From contig NZ_VTOY01000001.1 of the NCBI RefSeq assembly GCF_008271295.1, forward strand, positions 496,001-560,000: 64,000 nt of DNA. The letters run 5' to 3'. The notes beneath the pieces were generated by a model. The model was given only the letters and a program-made list of their open reading frames with translations. It did no database searches and was not told the DNA's origin. The position numbers and the translations under genes are program-made. Positions 1-8,286 of this stretch are shown here, piece by piece (position 1 is the stretch's first letter; the number at the start of each line of letters is the position of its first letter). The DNA comes from Pseudoselenomonas ruminis (GTDB lineage: Bacteria > Bacillota > Negativicutes > Selenomonadales > Selenomonadaceae).

Positions 1-1036
1 ACGACGCATTGAAGATGGTCTTCTGCTTGGAAATCGTCGTGGCGATAAACTGTGCCTCATCGCGCTCGTCACGGGCCTCGTAGCTCGTAATCTTCTCGCC
101 CGTCGCATTTTCGGTCCAGAGGTTTTTCTTCTTGCGGTTGATATTATGCTCAATGACCGCATTGGCTGCCGCCAAAATATTTTTGGTAGAGCGGTAGTTC
201 TGCTCGAGTTTAATCGTCTGCGCTTCCGGATAATCCTGCTCGAAATCCATGATGTTGCGGATATCGGCACCGCGCCAGCCATAAATCGACTGGTCGGCAT
301 CACCGACGACACAGAGATTGTGATGCTGCGCGGCGAGAATTTTCGTCAGCTGGTACTGGGCGCCGTTGGTATCCTGATACTCATCGACGAGAATGTATTT
401 AAAGCGGCGCTGGTATTTCGTGCGGATTTCCTCATTTTCCTCGAGCAGGACAACCGACACCATCAAGAGATCATCAAAGTCGAGCGCGTTGTTGGTGCGA
501 AGTTTCTGCGCATAGAGTTTATAAACTTCCGCGACCTTTTTCTGGTAGAAGTTATCGGCATCGCGCTCCATGGCCTTGGGGCCCATCATCTGGTTTTTCG
601 CATTGGAAATCGCATTTTGGATAGCGCTCGGCGCATATTGCTTCGGGTCGAGATTGAGCTCTTTGAGGCAGTCCTTGATAACTACCTGACTGTCGCTGGA
701 ATCATAGATGACAAAGTTTTTCTTGTAAAGGTCTGTCGCCTCAATCTCGCGGCGCAGGAAACGGGCACAAAAGGAATGGAACGTACTGAGCCAAACATCT
801 TTTGCTCCCTCGCCAATCATGCGGTCGACACGCTCACGCATCTCGGTGGCAGCTTTATTGGTAAACGTGATGGCCAAAATGTTCCAGGGCTGTACCCCCT
901 GCGCCAGCAAATTGGCAATCTTGCAGGTAAGTACCTTCGTCTTTCCTGAACCGGCACCGGCCATAATCAAAAGCGGACCGTCCGTATGCTTTACTGCTTC
1001 TGTCTGCGCGGGATTCAAACCTTCAAAAATATCCAA
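1..1036 (-). CDS. pcrA: ATP-dependent DNA helicase PcrA/UvrD, N-terminal part (runs off the window)
   Basis: Superfamily 1A 3'-5' DNA helicase for nucleotide excision repair and for clearing stalled replication or recombination intermediates. About 345 N-terminal residues are present; the C-terminal half lies outside the window. The reading starts LNPAQTEAV (Q motif), then Walker A AGAGSGKT, motif Ia AITFTNKAA, motif II VDEYQDTN, motif III VVGDADQSIYGWRGAD and motif IV LEQNYRST. The start is a TTG at 1034-1036, placed 5 nt after a perfect AGGAGG (1042-1047). Family identity is certain; the choice between the names PcrA and UvrD is by the Firmicutes-like context. Confidence 0.95.
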   Translation of the reverse strand, partial: MDIFEGLNPAQTEAVKHTDGPLLIMAGAGSGKTKVLTCKIANLLAQGVQPWNILAITFTNKAATEMRERVDRMIGEGAKDVWLSTFHSFCARFLRREIEATDLYKKNFVIYDSSDSQVVIKDCLKELNLDPKQYAPSAIQNAISNAKNQMMGPKAMERDADNFYQKKVAEVYKLYAQKLRTNNALDFDDLLMVSVVLLEENEEIRTKYQRRFKYILVDEYQDTNGAQYQLTKILAAQHHNLCVVGDADQSIYGWRGADIRNIMDFEQDYPEAQTIKLEQNYRSTKNILAAANAVIEHNINRKKKNLWTENATGEKITSYEARDERDEAQFIATTISKQKTIFNAS

Positions 1037-1070
1037 AATGTCCTCCTGTATCCTAAACCTACGGAATAAT

Positions 1071-1096
1071 AAGCCTTCCCCATACGGGGAAGGCTT
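1071..1096 (-). terminator. Hairpin downstream of the pyrophosphatase gene
   Basis: A perfect 11-bp stem (AAGCCTTCCCC pairing with GGGGAAGGCTT, 4-nt loop) lies between the pyrophosphatase stop and pcrA. The T-tract on the minus strand is weak (ATTATT), so termination may be partial. Confidence 0.6.
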
Positions 1097-1122
1097 TAAT
1101 TGCTATCGTATTGTACCCTGCC

Positions 1123-2769
1123 TTAGTTGGCGATGCGTTTTACTGCCTCGGAAAGTGGCGGGATAATCTGCTTCTTGCGGCTCATGACGCCCGGCAGATA
1201 AACATGGGTGCCACTGGCATCCTTCTTGAAGGCCTCGCCGATAAGCGTCTTCGGCGAACCAGCGTACAAGAGATACGTTGCCTCTTCGAGGATATCCGTA
1301 ACCATGACCAGGCTCATGTCGAAGCCCTCTTTTTCGCAGATATTCGTCATAGCTTCGATCATCTGCGGCTCCAGGTCCATAACTTCTTTCGGGTCCATAA
1401 CCGAAATCTGGCTGACAATAATGCGGTAGTCACCAATCTGGAATTCCTTGAGGTCGTTCTTAGCAATTTCGACCGGTGTCATATCGCCAATGCCCGAACC
1501 GGCTTTGAGCATAGCCATGCCGTACTCGTTAATGTCAACGCCAGCGATTTCAGCCAGGCGCTCCGCCGTCTTCTTGTCGTATTCCGTGCAGGTCGGGGAC
1601 TTGAACAGAACCGTGTCGGAAAGGATAGCCGAAAGCAAGAGGCCGGCAATCGAAGCTGGGATTTCGACATCGTTCTGCCAATGCATGTTGGCAACAATCG
1701 TCGCCGTGCAGCCAACCGGCTCAGCATGCGTGTAAATCGGCTCGCTCGTCTGGATGCCACCGAGGCGGTGATGGTCGATAATCTCGACAATCTTAGCTTC
1801 CTCAATGCCTTCAACGGCCTGGCCGCGCTCGTTATGGTCGACGAGAATGACCTGCTCACGCTCCGGCATAACCATGTTGTCACGGGAAATGATGCCGACA
1901 AGACGGCCATTTTCGATAACCGGATAGTTGCGGTAATTCGTCTCTTCCATTGCACCCTTGATATCCGAGAGCATGTCGAGCGGCTTGAAGCAAACCGGGT
2001 CAGCATGCATGATACGGCGGATTGGTACGCACTGGTTAATCAGGCGGGCAATCGTATAGGTGTCATACGGCGTCGACAGGACGAAGGTGTTCTGTTTCTC
2101 AGCCATTTCCAGGACTTCTGCACACACGCGGCCGCTGCCCGTGATAATCATGCAGGAAACGCCCTGTTTTACGATATCAATCATCGTCTCATCATGACGG
2201 TCACCGACGAGAACGATGTCTTTCTTATCGATAACTTTCTTGATGGTCTCAATGCTGCCAGCTGCAATGCGGACACTGCCCTCGATGAAAGCGCCTTCAT
2301 CTCCGGCAACGAGCACTTCACTGTCCGTAGCGGCGATGATATCACGATAGCGCACGCGCATCTCCGAAAGATTCTGCATCGAAAGTTCCTGGAAGTAGCG
2401 CTTCGCAAGATCCGAAACCGTGACGATACCAACGAGCAGCCCCTTGCTGTCCGTTACCGGAACCGATTTGAGCTCATGCTCGCGCATGACTTCGCCCAGA
2501 TGACGCAGCGTATCATGCTGTTTTACCACAATCTTGCAATCCATCGTGATGTCTTTTACGCGCGGGTAAAGATCCGTCAGCAGCAGCGGCTGCTCAACCT
2601 TGAAATATTCCAGCGCGTATTTCGTCTCAGCATTTACTTTGCCAGCACGAGCCGGAACAACATTCTGTCCCAGCGCCTGCTTCAAGTGAGCATAGCCAAT
2701 AGCCGAGCAAATCGAGTCCGTATCCGGATTGCGATGTCCGATTGTGTAAATTGGTTTCGTATTCTTCAT
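1123..2769 (-). CDS. ppaC: Manganese-dependent inorganic pyrophosphatase with CBS and DRTGG regulatory domains
   Basis: Family II inorganic pyrophosphatase that hydrolyses PPi to phosphate in the cytoplasm; the CBS-bearing type is regulated by adenine nucleotides. The protein is 548 aa: N-terminal DHH part (GHRNPDTDSICSAIGY, residues 11-26), first CBS about 70-125, a DRTGG domain, second CBS (PVIENGRLVGIISRDN), then the remaining DHH residues (DHNERGQ, IIDHHRLGG) and DHHA2 to the C-terminus. ATG at 2769 is chosen: AGGAGG lies 12 nt upstream, a longish gap, while the upstream TTG at 2790 overlaps that site. It stands alone between pcrA and the polyamine operon. Confidence 0.93.
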   Translation of the reverse strand: MKNTKPIYTIGHRNPDTDSICSAIGYAHLKQALGQNVVPARAGKVNAETKYALEYFKVEQPLLLTDLYPRVKDITMDCKIVVKQHDTLRHLGEVMREHELKSVPVTDSKGLLVGIVTVSDLAKRYFQELSMQNLSEMRVRYRDIIAATDSEVLVAGDEGAFIEGSVRIAAGSIETIKKVIDKKDIVLVGDRHDETMIDIVKQGVSCMIITGSGRVCAEVLEMAEKQNTFVLSTPYDTYTIARLINQCVPIRRIMHADPVCFKPLDMLSDIKGAMEETNYRNYPVIENGRLVGIISRDNMVMPEREQVILVDHNERGQAVEGIEEAKIVEIIDHHRLGGIQTSEPIYTHAEPVGCTATIVANMHWQNDVEIPASIAGLLLSAILSDTVLFKSPTCTEYDKKTAERLAEIAGVDINEYGMAMLKAGSGIGDMTPVEIAKNDLKEFQIGDYRIIVSQISVMDPKEVMDLEPQMIEAMTNICEKEGFDMSLVMVTDILEEATYLLYAGSPKTLIGEAFKKDASGTHVYLPGVMSRKKQIIPPLSEAVKRIAN

Positions 2770-2884
2770 GGTTTGGAAAAACCTCCTCAAAATATCTAAG
2801 CGTGACCTGCGCCACGATTTTTACAAAGTCTAATAAGTATTATAACGCCTTCCGTCTAAACTCGTCTAGTCATTAGAAATAAAA

Positions 2885-2921
2885 AATCTGCCATAAGCTG
2901 GCAAAACCAGACTGGCAGATT
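2885..2921 (-). terminator. Rho-independent terminator of the polyamine operon
   Basis: A 9-bp stem (AATCTGCCA with TGGCAGATT) is followed on the minus strand by a run of T, directly after the aguB stop. It closes the operon that begins at the promoter near 9.8 kb. Confidence 0.8.
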
Positions 2922-2932
2922 GAAAAAACAGA

Positions 2933-3808
2933 TTATTTGACAAGCTCGCCATAAAGTTCCGGACGGCGGTCGCGGAATATGCCCCAGCTCATGCGGTCTT
3001 CCTGGCATTTGTCGAGGTCAAACGATACGGTGAGTATCGTCTCGTCGCTGCGGTTGGCTTCAGCGATGATGGCACCGGTGTCGTCGGTGATAAATGACGA
3101 ACCGTAAAAGCTAAGCGACGACGACTGGCCGCCGTTTGCTTCGCTCGGTTCCACGGTCTCGACGCCGACACGGTTGGCGGCAATGACCGGCACGAGGTTG
3201 CAGCCCGCATGGCCCTGCATGCAGCGTCGCCAATGCGGCATGCTGTCCGCGCCTAGGATTGGCTCGGAGCCGATGGCCGTCGGATAGAGCAAGAGCTCGG
3301 CGCCTTGTAATGCCATCGCGCGCGCGGCCTCAGGGAACCACTGGTCCCAGCAGATGCCGACGCCAATCCTGCCATAGCGCGTCGCCCAGACCTTAAAACC
3401 GGTATTGCCTGGCGTAAAGTAGAATTTTTCCTGATAGTAATGGTCGTCAGGAATATGCGTCTTGCGATAGACGCCGAGCACCTTGCCGTCCGCATCGAGC
3501 ATCGCAATGCTGTTAAAGAGCCGCGTGCCATCCTTTTCATAGAAACTGATGGGCAGTACGACCTCAAGGTCACGCGCCACCTGCTGAAAATGCTGCACCG
3601 CCGGATTTTCCTCGACCGTTGTCGCAAAATCATAGAACTCATACTGCCGCTGCTGGCAAAAATACGGCCGCTCGAAAAGCTCGGGCAGCAGGATGACATT
3701 TGCCCCCTGCTTGGCCGCCTGCCGCACCAGCGCATCGGCCTTTTGGATATTTTCCTGTACATCAGCCGTCATCTGCATCTGCACGGCAGCTACGGTCACA
3801 TTTCGCAT
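2933..3808 (-). CDS. aguB: N-carbamoylputrescine amidase
   Basis: Nitrilase-superfamily enzyme that hydrolyses N-carbamoylputrescine to putrescine, CO2 and ammonia, the last step of the agmatine route. The 291-aa protein has the usual length and the Glu-Lys-Cys triad: E43 in LPELFE, K116 in YRKTHIP and C153 in GICWDQWFPE. It is the last gene of the polyamine operon, 18 nt after aguA and just ahead of a good terminator. The pairing with agmatine deiminase makes the substrate assignment strong. Confidence 0.94.
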   Translation of the reverse strand: MRNVTVAAVQMQMTADVQENIQKADALVRQAAKQGANVILLPELFERPYFCQQRQYEFYDFATTVEENPAVQHFQQVARDLEVVLPISFYEKDGTRLFNSIAMLDADGKVLGVYRKTHIPDDHYYQEKFYFTPGNTGFKVWATRYGRIGVGICWDQWFPEAARAMALQGAELLLYPTAIGSEPILGADSMPHWRRCMQGHAGCNLVPVIAANRVGVETVEPSEANGGQSSSLSFYGSSFITDDTGAIIAEANRSDETILTVSFDLDKCQEDRMSWGIFRDRRPELYGELVK

Positions 3809-3826
3809 CGAATCACCTCGTAAAAA

Positions 3827-4936
3827 TCATACTGCTGGAATCTGCTGGGTCAGGCAATGGAAATTGCCGCCGCCGACGATAACGGCCCGCGCGGGAAGTC
3901 CCACGACCTTGCGCGCAGGGAAACACTCCCCTAAGATACGCAACGCCTCAGCGTCCATCGCATCGCCAAACTGCGGCACGATGACCTTGCCGTTGCAGAT
4001 ATAAAAATTGACATAACTTGCCGCGAGCCGTTCGCCGGGCTCGCGCATGTCTTCGCCATCCACAAAGGCAAAGCTAGCCGCCTCTTCGGCGGTAATGCAG
4101 ACAGGCTGCGCAGGAATCGGCAGCTTATGCACCACAAACTTACGTCCCTTGGCATCCGTTTCCCGTTCAAGAACGGCAAAATCTTCCTGACTAAGCGCAT
4201 ACTGCGGGTCTTTTTCGTCATCGGTCCAGGCCAGCACCACTTCGCCGGGCCGGATAAACGCAAAGACGTTATCGACATGTTCATTGGTTTCGTCGTTATA
4301 AATGCCGCGCGGCAGCCAAATGACTTTGGTGACGCCCAGATAGTCCTTGAGTTTCTGCTCAATTTGCGCTTTACTGAGTTGCGGATTGCGGCCGGCGCTT
4401 AACAGGCAGGCCTCCGTCACCACGGCCGTGCCCTCGCCATCGACGTGGATAGAACCACCCTCGAGCACGAAATCACTAGCATCGTAGCATTCATCCCCTA
4501 ATGCGTCTGCCATCAGCGGCGCCGCCGCATCGTCGCGCGCAAAGTCTGGATAGAGACCATCGACAGCGCCGCCCCAGGCGTTAAACCGCCAATTGACGCC
4601 GCACCGGCTGCCCTTGTCATCGACGACATAGGTCGGCCCCATATCGCGGGCCCAGGCATCGTCGGTCGGAATCGCCAGATAATGGATATGTTCCTGCGGC
4701 AAATGGGAAAGCATTGCCTCGGCCTGCACGCGGTGTGTCTCGTCAACGAGCAGATAGAGTTCCTCCACCGCCGCGATTTCTTCGATGAGACGCACAAAGA
4801 CCGGCTGCACCTCACGGCCGCCATTGGTCCAGGAACCTGGCCGCACCGGCCAGATCAAAAACGTTCCCAGATGCGGAGCAAATTCCGCGGGCATGTAAAA
4901 GCCATCATCTACTGGCGTAGTATTTTTAATCAACAT
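3827..4936 (-). CDS. aguA: Agmatine deiminase
   Basis: Guanidino-group modifying enzyme (peptidylarginine deiminase fold) that converts agmatine to N-carbamoylputrescine and ammonia. 369 aa with ATG at 4936, 1 nt beyond the nspC stop; an AGG-rich site about 10 nt upstream lies within the nspC end. The C-terminal signature GGGNFHCLTQQ carries the catalytic Cys361; WARDMGPT (95-102) and LEGGSIHVDG (159-167) are the substrate-binding segments. The frame stays open 10 codons further upstream, but that would overlap nspC and lacks a better ribosome site. Confidence 0.95.
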   Translation of the reverse strand: MLIKNTTPVDDGFYMPAEFAPHLGTFLIWPVRPGSWTNGGREVQPVFVRLIEEIAAVEELYLLVDETHRVQAEAMLSHLPQEHIHYLAIPTDDAWARDMGPTYVVDDKGSRCGVNWRFNAWGGAVDGLYPDFARDDAAAPLMADALGDECYDASDFVLEGGSIHVDGEGTAVVTEACLLSAGRNPQLSKAQIEQKLKDYLGVTKVIWLPRGIYNDETNEHVDNVFAFIRPGEVVLAWTDDEKDPQYALSQEDFAVLERETDAKGRKFVVHKLPIPAQPVCITAEEAASFAFVDGEDMREPGERLAASYVNFYICNGKVIVPQFGDAMDAEALRILGECFPARKVVGLPARAVIVGGGNFHCLTQQIPAV

Positions 4937-4937
4937 A

Positions 4938-6113
4938 TCACGACAGCCTTCCCTTGAAATCCTCATAGCCGAACTTCTTCACGAGCGTGCAGGCACCGTC
5001 TTTATCCATGCGCCAGATAGCCGGCAGCGCCATGCCGTTAAACGTATTGTTCTTGACCATCGAGTAGATGGCCATATCCTCAAAATAGAGCCGGTCGCCA
5101 CTGACAATTGATCGGTCAAACGAGTAATCGCCAATGATATCGCCCGCAAGACAAGTGCACGAGGACAGCCGATAGGTATAGGCCTTCTCGCCGGCCTCGC
5201 CAGCATCTTTGAGCGGCGGCCGATATGGCATCTCGAGCACATCGGGCATATGGCAGGCCGCTGACGCGTCAAGCAGCAGGATATGTGTCCCGTGATTTTC
5301 GACGATATCGAGCACCTCGGTCACAAGATAGCCTGCATTGAGCGCCACGGCTTCGCCCGGTTCCAGATAGACCTCGACGGCATATTCCTGCCGCGCCTTC
5401 TTGACAAGGTCAATGAGCAATCCTCGGTCATAATCATCACGCGTGATATGATGACCGCCGCCCATATTGAGCCAGCAAATATTATCGCGCACGAGCCAAC
5501 TGCCAAACTTTTCGCGCACTGCGTCCAAAGTCACGGCTAGTGCCTGGCTGTCCTGCTCGCAGAGCGTATGGAAGTGCAGGCCGCTGAGCAGGTCAAAAAG
5601 CTCGGGCGTTTCTTCTACGGCCTTGGCAAAGGCTTCGGCCGTGACGCCAAGGCGCGAGCCCGGCGCACACGGGTCATAGATCGCATGATCCTGTGTCGAG
5701 CATTCGGGATTGATGCGCAGGCCGATGCCATGCTTTACGCCGCGCATTTCCTGAATGCGCTTTACGAGCGGGCCAAAGCGGCGCAGCTGATTAAAGGAAT
5801 TGAAGATGACATGGTCGCAGATGGCCGCAATCTTTTCGATTTCTTCAGGACGGTAAGCGGGCGAAAACACATGGTTCTCGCCGGCCATCTCCTCATGGCC
5901 AAGTCTTGCCTCATAGAGTCCGCTGGCCGTTGCGCCGTCTAGATAGCGTCCAATCAGCGGATACTCGGCAAACATCGAAAAGCATTTCTGGGCCAGAAGA
6001 ATCTTGCAGCCCGCCTGCTCCTTGACGTCTTTTAATATCTGTAAGTTCTTTTCCAGTGCCCCCTCGTCGACCACATAGGCCGGCGTCGGCACCTCTTTGA
6101 TTGTTATGGACAT
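4938..6113 (-). CDS. nspC: Carboxynorspermidine/carboxyspermidine decarboxylase
   Basis: PLP enzyme of the alanine-racemase fold (fold III) that decarboxylates carboxyspermidine to spermidine, or carboxynorspermidine to norspermidine. 391 aa, usual length. The PLP lysine is K43 in LLAQKCFS; the C-terminal active-site segment CTCLAGDIIGDY holds the conserved Cys and Asp contributed across the dimer. It follows the dehydrogenase gene by 12 nt. Because aguA-aguB supply putrescine in this operon, carboxyspermidine is the more likely natural substrate (inference). Confidence 0.93.
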   Translation of the reverse strand: MSITIKEVPTPAYVVDEGALEKNLQILKDVKEQAGCKILLAQKCFSMFAEYPLIGRYLDGATASGLYEARLGHEEMAGENHVFSPAYRPEEIEKIAAICDHVIFNSFNQLRRFGPLVKRIQEMRGVKHGIGLRINPECSTQDHAIYDPCAPGSRLGVTAEAFAKAVEETPELFDLLSGLHFHTLCEQDSQALAVTLDAVREKFGSWLVRDNICWLNMGGGHHITRDDYDRGLLIDLVKKARQEYAVEVYLEPGEAVALNAGYLVTEVLDIVENHGTHILLLDASAACHMPDVLEMPYRPPLKDAGEAGEKAYTYRLSSCTCLAGDIIGDYSFDRSIVSGDRLYFEDMAIYSMVKNNTFNGMALPAIWRMDKDGACTLVKKFGYEDFKGRLS

Positions 6114-6125
6114 GCTTTCTACCTA

Positions 6126-7385
6126 TCAGTCGACGAGTACCGGATTTTCCACGACCTTCCATGGCAGGCCCCATTTGTTGAGGGCATCCATATACGGGTC
6201 CGGATCGAACTCATCGGTCGTGAAGACGCCCGGCTTCTTCCACTGCCCGGTCACGACAAGCATCGCGCCAATCATCGCCGGTACGCCCGTCGTATACGAA
6301 ATGGCCTGCGAGCCGACTTCCTTATAGCACTCCTGATGGTCGCAGACGTTGTAGATGTAGATGGAGCGCTCCTTGCCATCCTTCTTGCCCGTGAAGATGC
6401 AGCCGATATTCGTCTTGCCCTTCGTACGCGGGCCGAGCGATGCCGGGTCCGGCAGCAGAGCCTTGAGAAACTGGATTGGCACGATTTCCTGCCCGTTGTA
6501 GTTAATTGGCGTCGTCGAGAGCATGCCGACGTTTTCGAGGCAATTCATATGCGTGAGATAACTCTGGCCAAACGTCATGAAGAAACGGATGCGCTTGACT
6601 TCAGGCATGTTGCGGCCGAGGGCCTCGATTTCCTCATGATGCAAGAGGTACATATCCTTCTTGCCAACGCCCTCGAAGTCGTATTCCCGCTTGATGCTCA
6701 TGGCCGGAATCTCCACCCATTTGCCGTTTTCCATATAAGACCCCGGGGCCGAGACCTCGCGCAGGTTGATTTCGGGGTTGAAGTTCGTGGCAAACGCATA
6801 GCCGTGGTCGCCGCCGTTGCAGTCGAGGATATCAATCGTATCAATCGTATCGAAGTAATGCTTCTTGGCATAGGCCGCAAAGACCGACGTAACGCCCGGG
6901 TCAAAACCCGTGCCTAACAGGGCCGTAAGGCCAGCCTGTTTGAATTTATCCTCATAAGCCCACTGCCACGAATAGTCAAAGTAGGCCGAAAAGCCAAGCT
7001 CCTTGCAGCGCTTGTCGTAAATCTTGCGCCATTCCGGATCTTCGGTGTCCTCGGGCTCATAGTTTGCCGTATCGATATAGTCAACGCCAGCAGCCAGGCA
7101 CGCATCCATGATCGTAAGGTCCTGATACGGAAGTGCGACATTCAAGACAGCATCGGGCTGATATTCCTTGATGAGCTTCGTCAAGGCCTCTACATCATCG
7201 GCATCAATCTGCGCCGTCGTGATTTTCGTCTTCGTCTGGCCCTGCAGTTTATCTTTCAGCGCATCGCACTTGGAAACCGTACGGCTGGCAATCAAGAGTT
7301 CATCAAATACACCATCATTCTGGCAGACTTTATGGATGGCAACACTTGCCACACCGCCACAGCCGATAATCATCAATTTGCTCAT
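6126..7385 (-). CDS. Carboxyspermidine dehydrogenase (saccharopine dehydrogenase family)
   Basis: NAD(P)H-dependent enzyme of the saccharopine dehydrogenase fold predicted to condense putrescine with L-aspartate-beta-semialdehyde to carboxyspermidine. 419 aa; N-terminal Rossmann motif IIGCGGVASVAIHK (6-19), then DYIDTANYEPED and the conserved ALLGTGFDPGVTSVFAAYA. Adjacency to nspC, the next enzyme, separates it from true lysine-pathway saccharopine dehydrogenases. Its ATG overlaps the speE stop by 4 nt (ATGA), so translation is probably coupled. Confidence 0.9.
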   Translation of the reverse strand: MSKLMIIGCGGVASVAIHKVCQNDGVFDELLIASRTVSKCDALKDKLQGQTKTKITTAQIDADDVEALTKLIKEYQPDAVLNVALPYQDLTIMDACLAAGVDYIDTANYEPEDTEDPEWRKIYDKRCKELGFSAYFDYSWQWAYEDKFKQAGLTALLGTGFDPGVTSVFAAYAKKHYFDTIDTIDILDCNGGDHGYAFATNFNPEINLREVSAPGSYMENGKWVEIPAMSIKREYDFEGVGKKDMYLLHHEEIEALGRNMPEVKRIRFFMTFGQSYLTHMNCLENVGMLSTTPINYNGQEIVPIQFLKALLPDPASLGPRTKGKTNIGCIFTGKKDGKERSIYIYNVCDHQECYKEVGSQAISYTTGVPAMIGAMLVVTGQWKKPGVFTTDEFDPDPYMDALNKWGLPWKVVENPVLVD

Positions 7386-8242
7386 TTTCTCGTCTCCTCC
7401 TCGGACAGAATATCTTCAACATACTTGGGCAGCATAAAGGCGCCCTTGTGCAAATGCGTGGTATAATACCAGGTCTTGAGCTCGCGCTTGTTCCAGCGCT
7501 TGGCATCAAAATCCCTGAGCGGATGATATTTCTTCGATGCAAAGCCAAACATCCAGATGCCTGCGGGGCAGGTCGGGATGCTCGCCTGGTAGACGCGGCT
7601 TACCGGAAAGCTCTGATAGGCCTTGCGGTGCATCGCGCGAAACGCCGCCTCATCCTCATCGTAGAACGGGCTGCCATGCTGATAGACCATGATGCCATCG
7701 TCATGAAGCGCGCGATAGCAGTTGCCATAGAACTCGCGCGTAAACAGGCCCTCGGTATGACCGAACGGGTCAGTCGAATCGTTTATAATGAGATCATATT
7801 TATCGCGACAGCGGCGCAAGAAACGCAGGCCATCCATATTCGTAATCTTGACGCGTTCATCGTCAAAACCCTTAGCCGTCTCGGGGAAGAACTCCCGCGA
7901 GACCTCGATGAACATCTCATCGGGCTCGACGACATCAATCGACTCAATCTCGGGATACTGCGTGAGTACTTTCGCCACACCGCCATCGCCACCACCGATA
8001 ATCAGAACGCTCTTTACCTCGGGATGAACAGCCATCGGCACGTGCACGACCATTTCGTTATAGATGAATTCGTCAGCCTCCGAGAAGATGATTTCGCCAT
8101 CGAGCACAATCATGCGGCCAAATTCATTTGACGCAAAGACATCAATCCGCTGATACTCGCTCTGCTTCGAGAACAGCTGCTTATCCACACGCACGGAAGT
8201 CTTGACGTTTTCCGTATCCATTTGTGAAAACCATATTTCCAT
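7382..8242 (-). CDS. speE: Spermidine synthase family aminopropyltransferase
   Basis: 286-aa class I methyltransferase-fold protein of the SpeE family, which normally moves the aminopropyl group of decarboxylated S-adenosylmethionine to putrescine. Seen: nucleotide-binding GGGDGG (83-88), acidic VEPDE (105-109), DG at 137-138, and the gatekeeper loop NDSTDPFGHTEG (154-165), where classical enzymes read DSSDP-x-GPA. An AGG-rich site lies about 10 nt before ATG 8242. No speD, which makes the usual co-substrate, is in the window, and the next two genes encode the carboxyspermidine route, so its exact role is open. Confidence 0.85.
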   Translation of the reverse strand: MEIWFSQMDTENVKTSVRVDKQLFSKQSEYQRIDVFASNEFGRMIVLDGEIIFSEADEFIYNEMVVHVPMAVHPEVKSVLIIGGGDGGVAKVLTQYPEIESIDVVEPDEMFIEVSREFFPETAKGFDDERVKITNMDGLRFLRRCRDKYDLIINDSTDPFGHTEGLFTREFYGNCYRALHDDGIMVYQHGSPFYDEDEAAFRAMHRKAYQSFPVSRVYQASIPTCPAGIWMFGFASKKYHPLRDFDAKRWNKRELKTWYYTTHLHKGAFMLPKYVEDILSEEETRK

Positions 8243-8261
8243 TGCTTCGGTTCCTCCCCTT

Positions 8262-8286
8262 TTGACAAGTCAATCTGACTTGTCAA
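8262..8286. repeat. Two adjacent copies of the TTGACNNGTCAA palindrome
   Basis: TTGACAAGTCAA at 8262-8273 and the one-mismatch copy CTGACTTGTCAA at 8275-8286, set 1 nt apart. They fill the short gap between the decarboxylase and speE and overlap the decarboxylase stop codon (8283-8285). The same motif recurs at 27.1 and 47.8 kb and in three genes. Confidence 0.7.

Noticed and set aside
1111-2799. 560-codon open frame on the plus strand opposite the pyrophosphatase
   Set aside because: Antisense to a fully conserved enzyme; no homology-like motifs.
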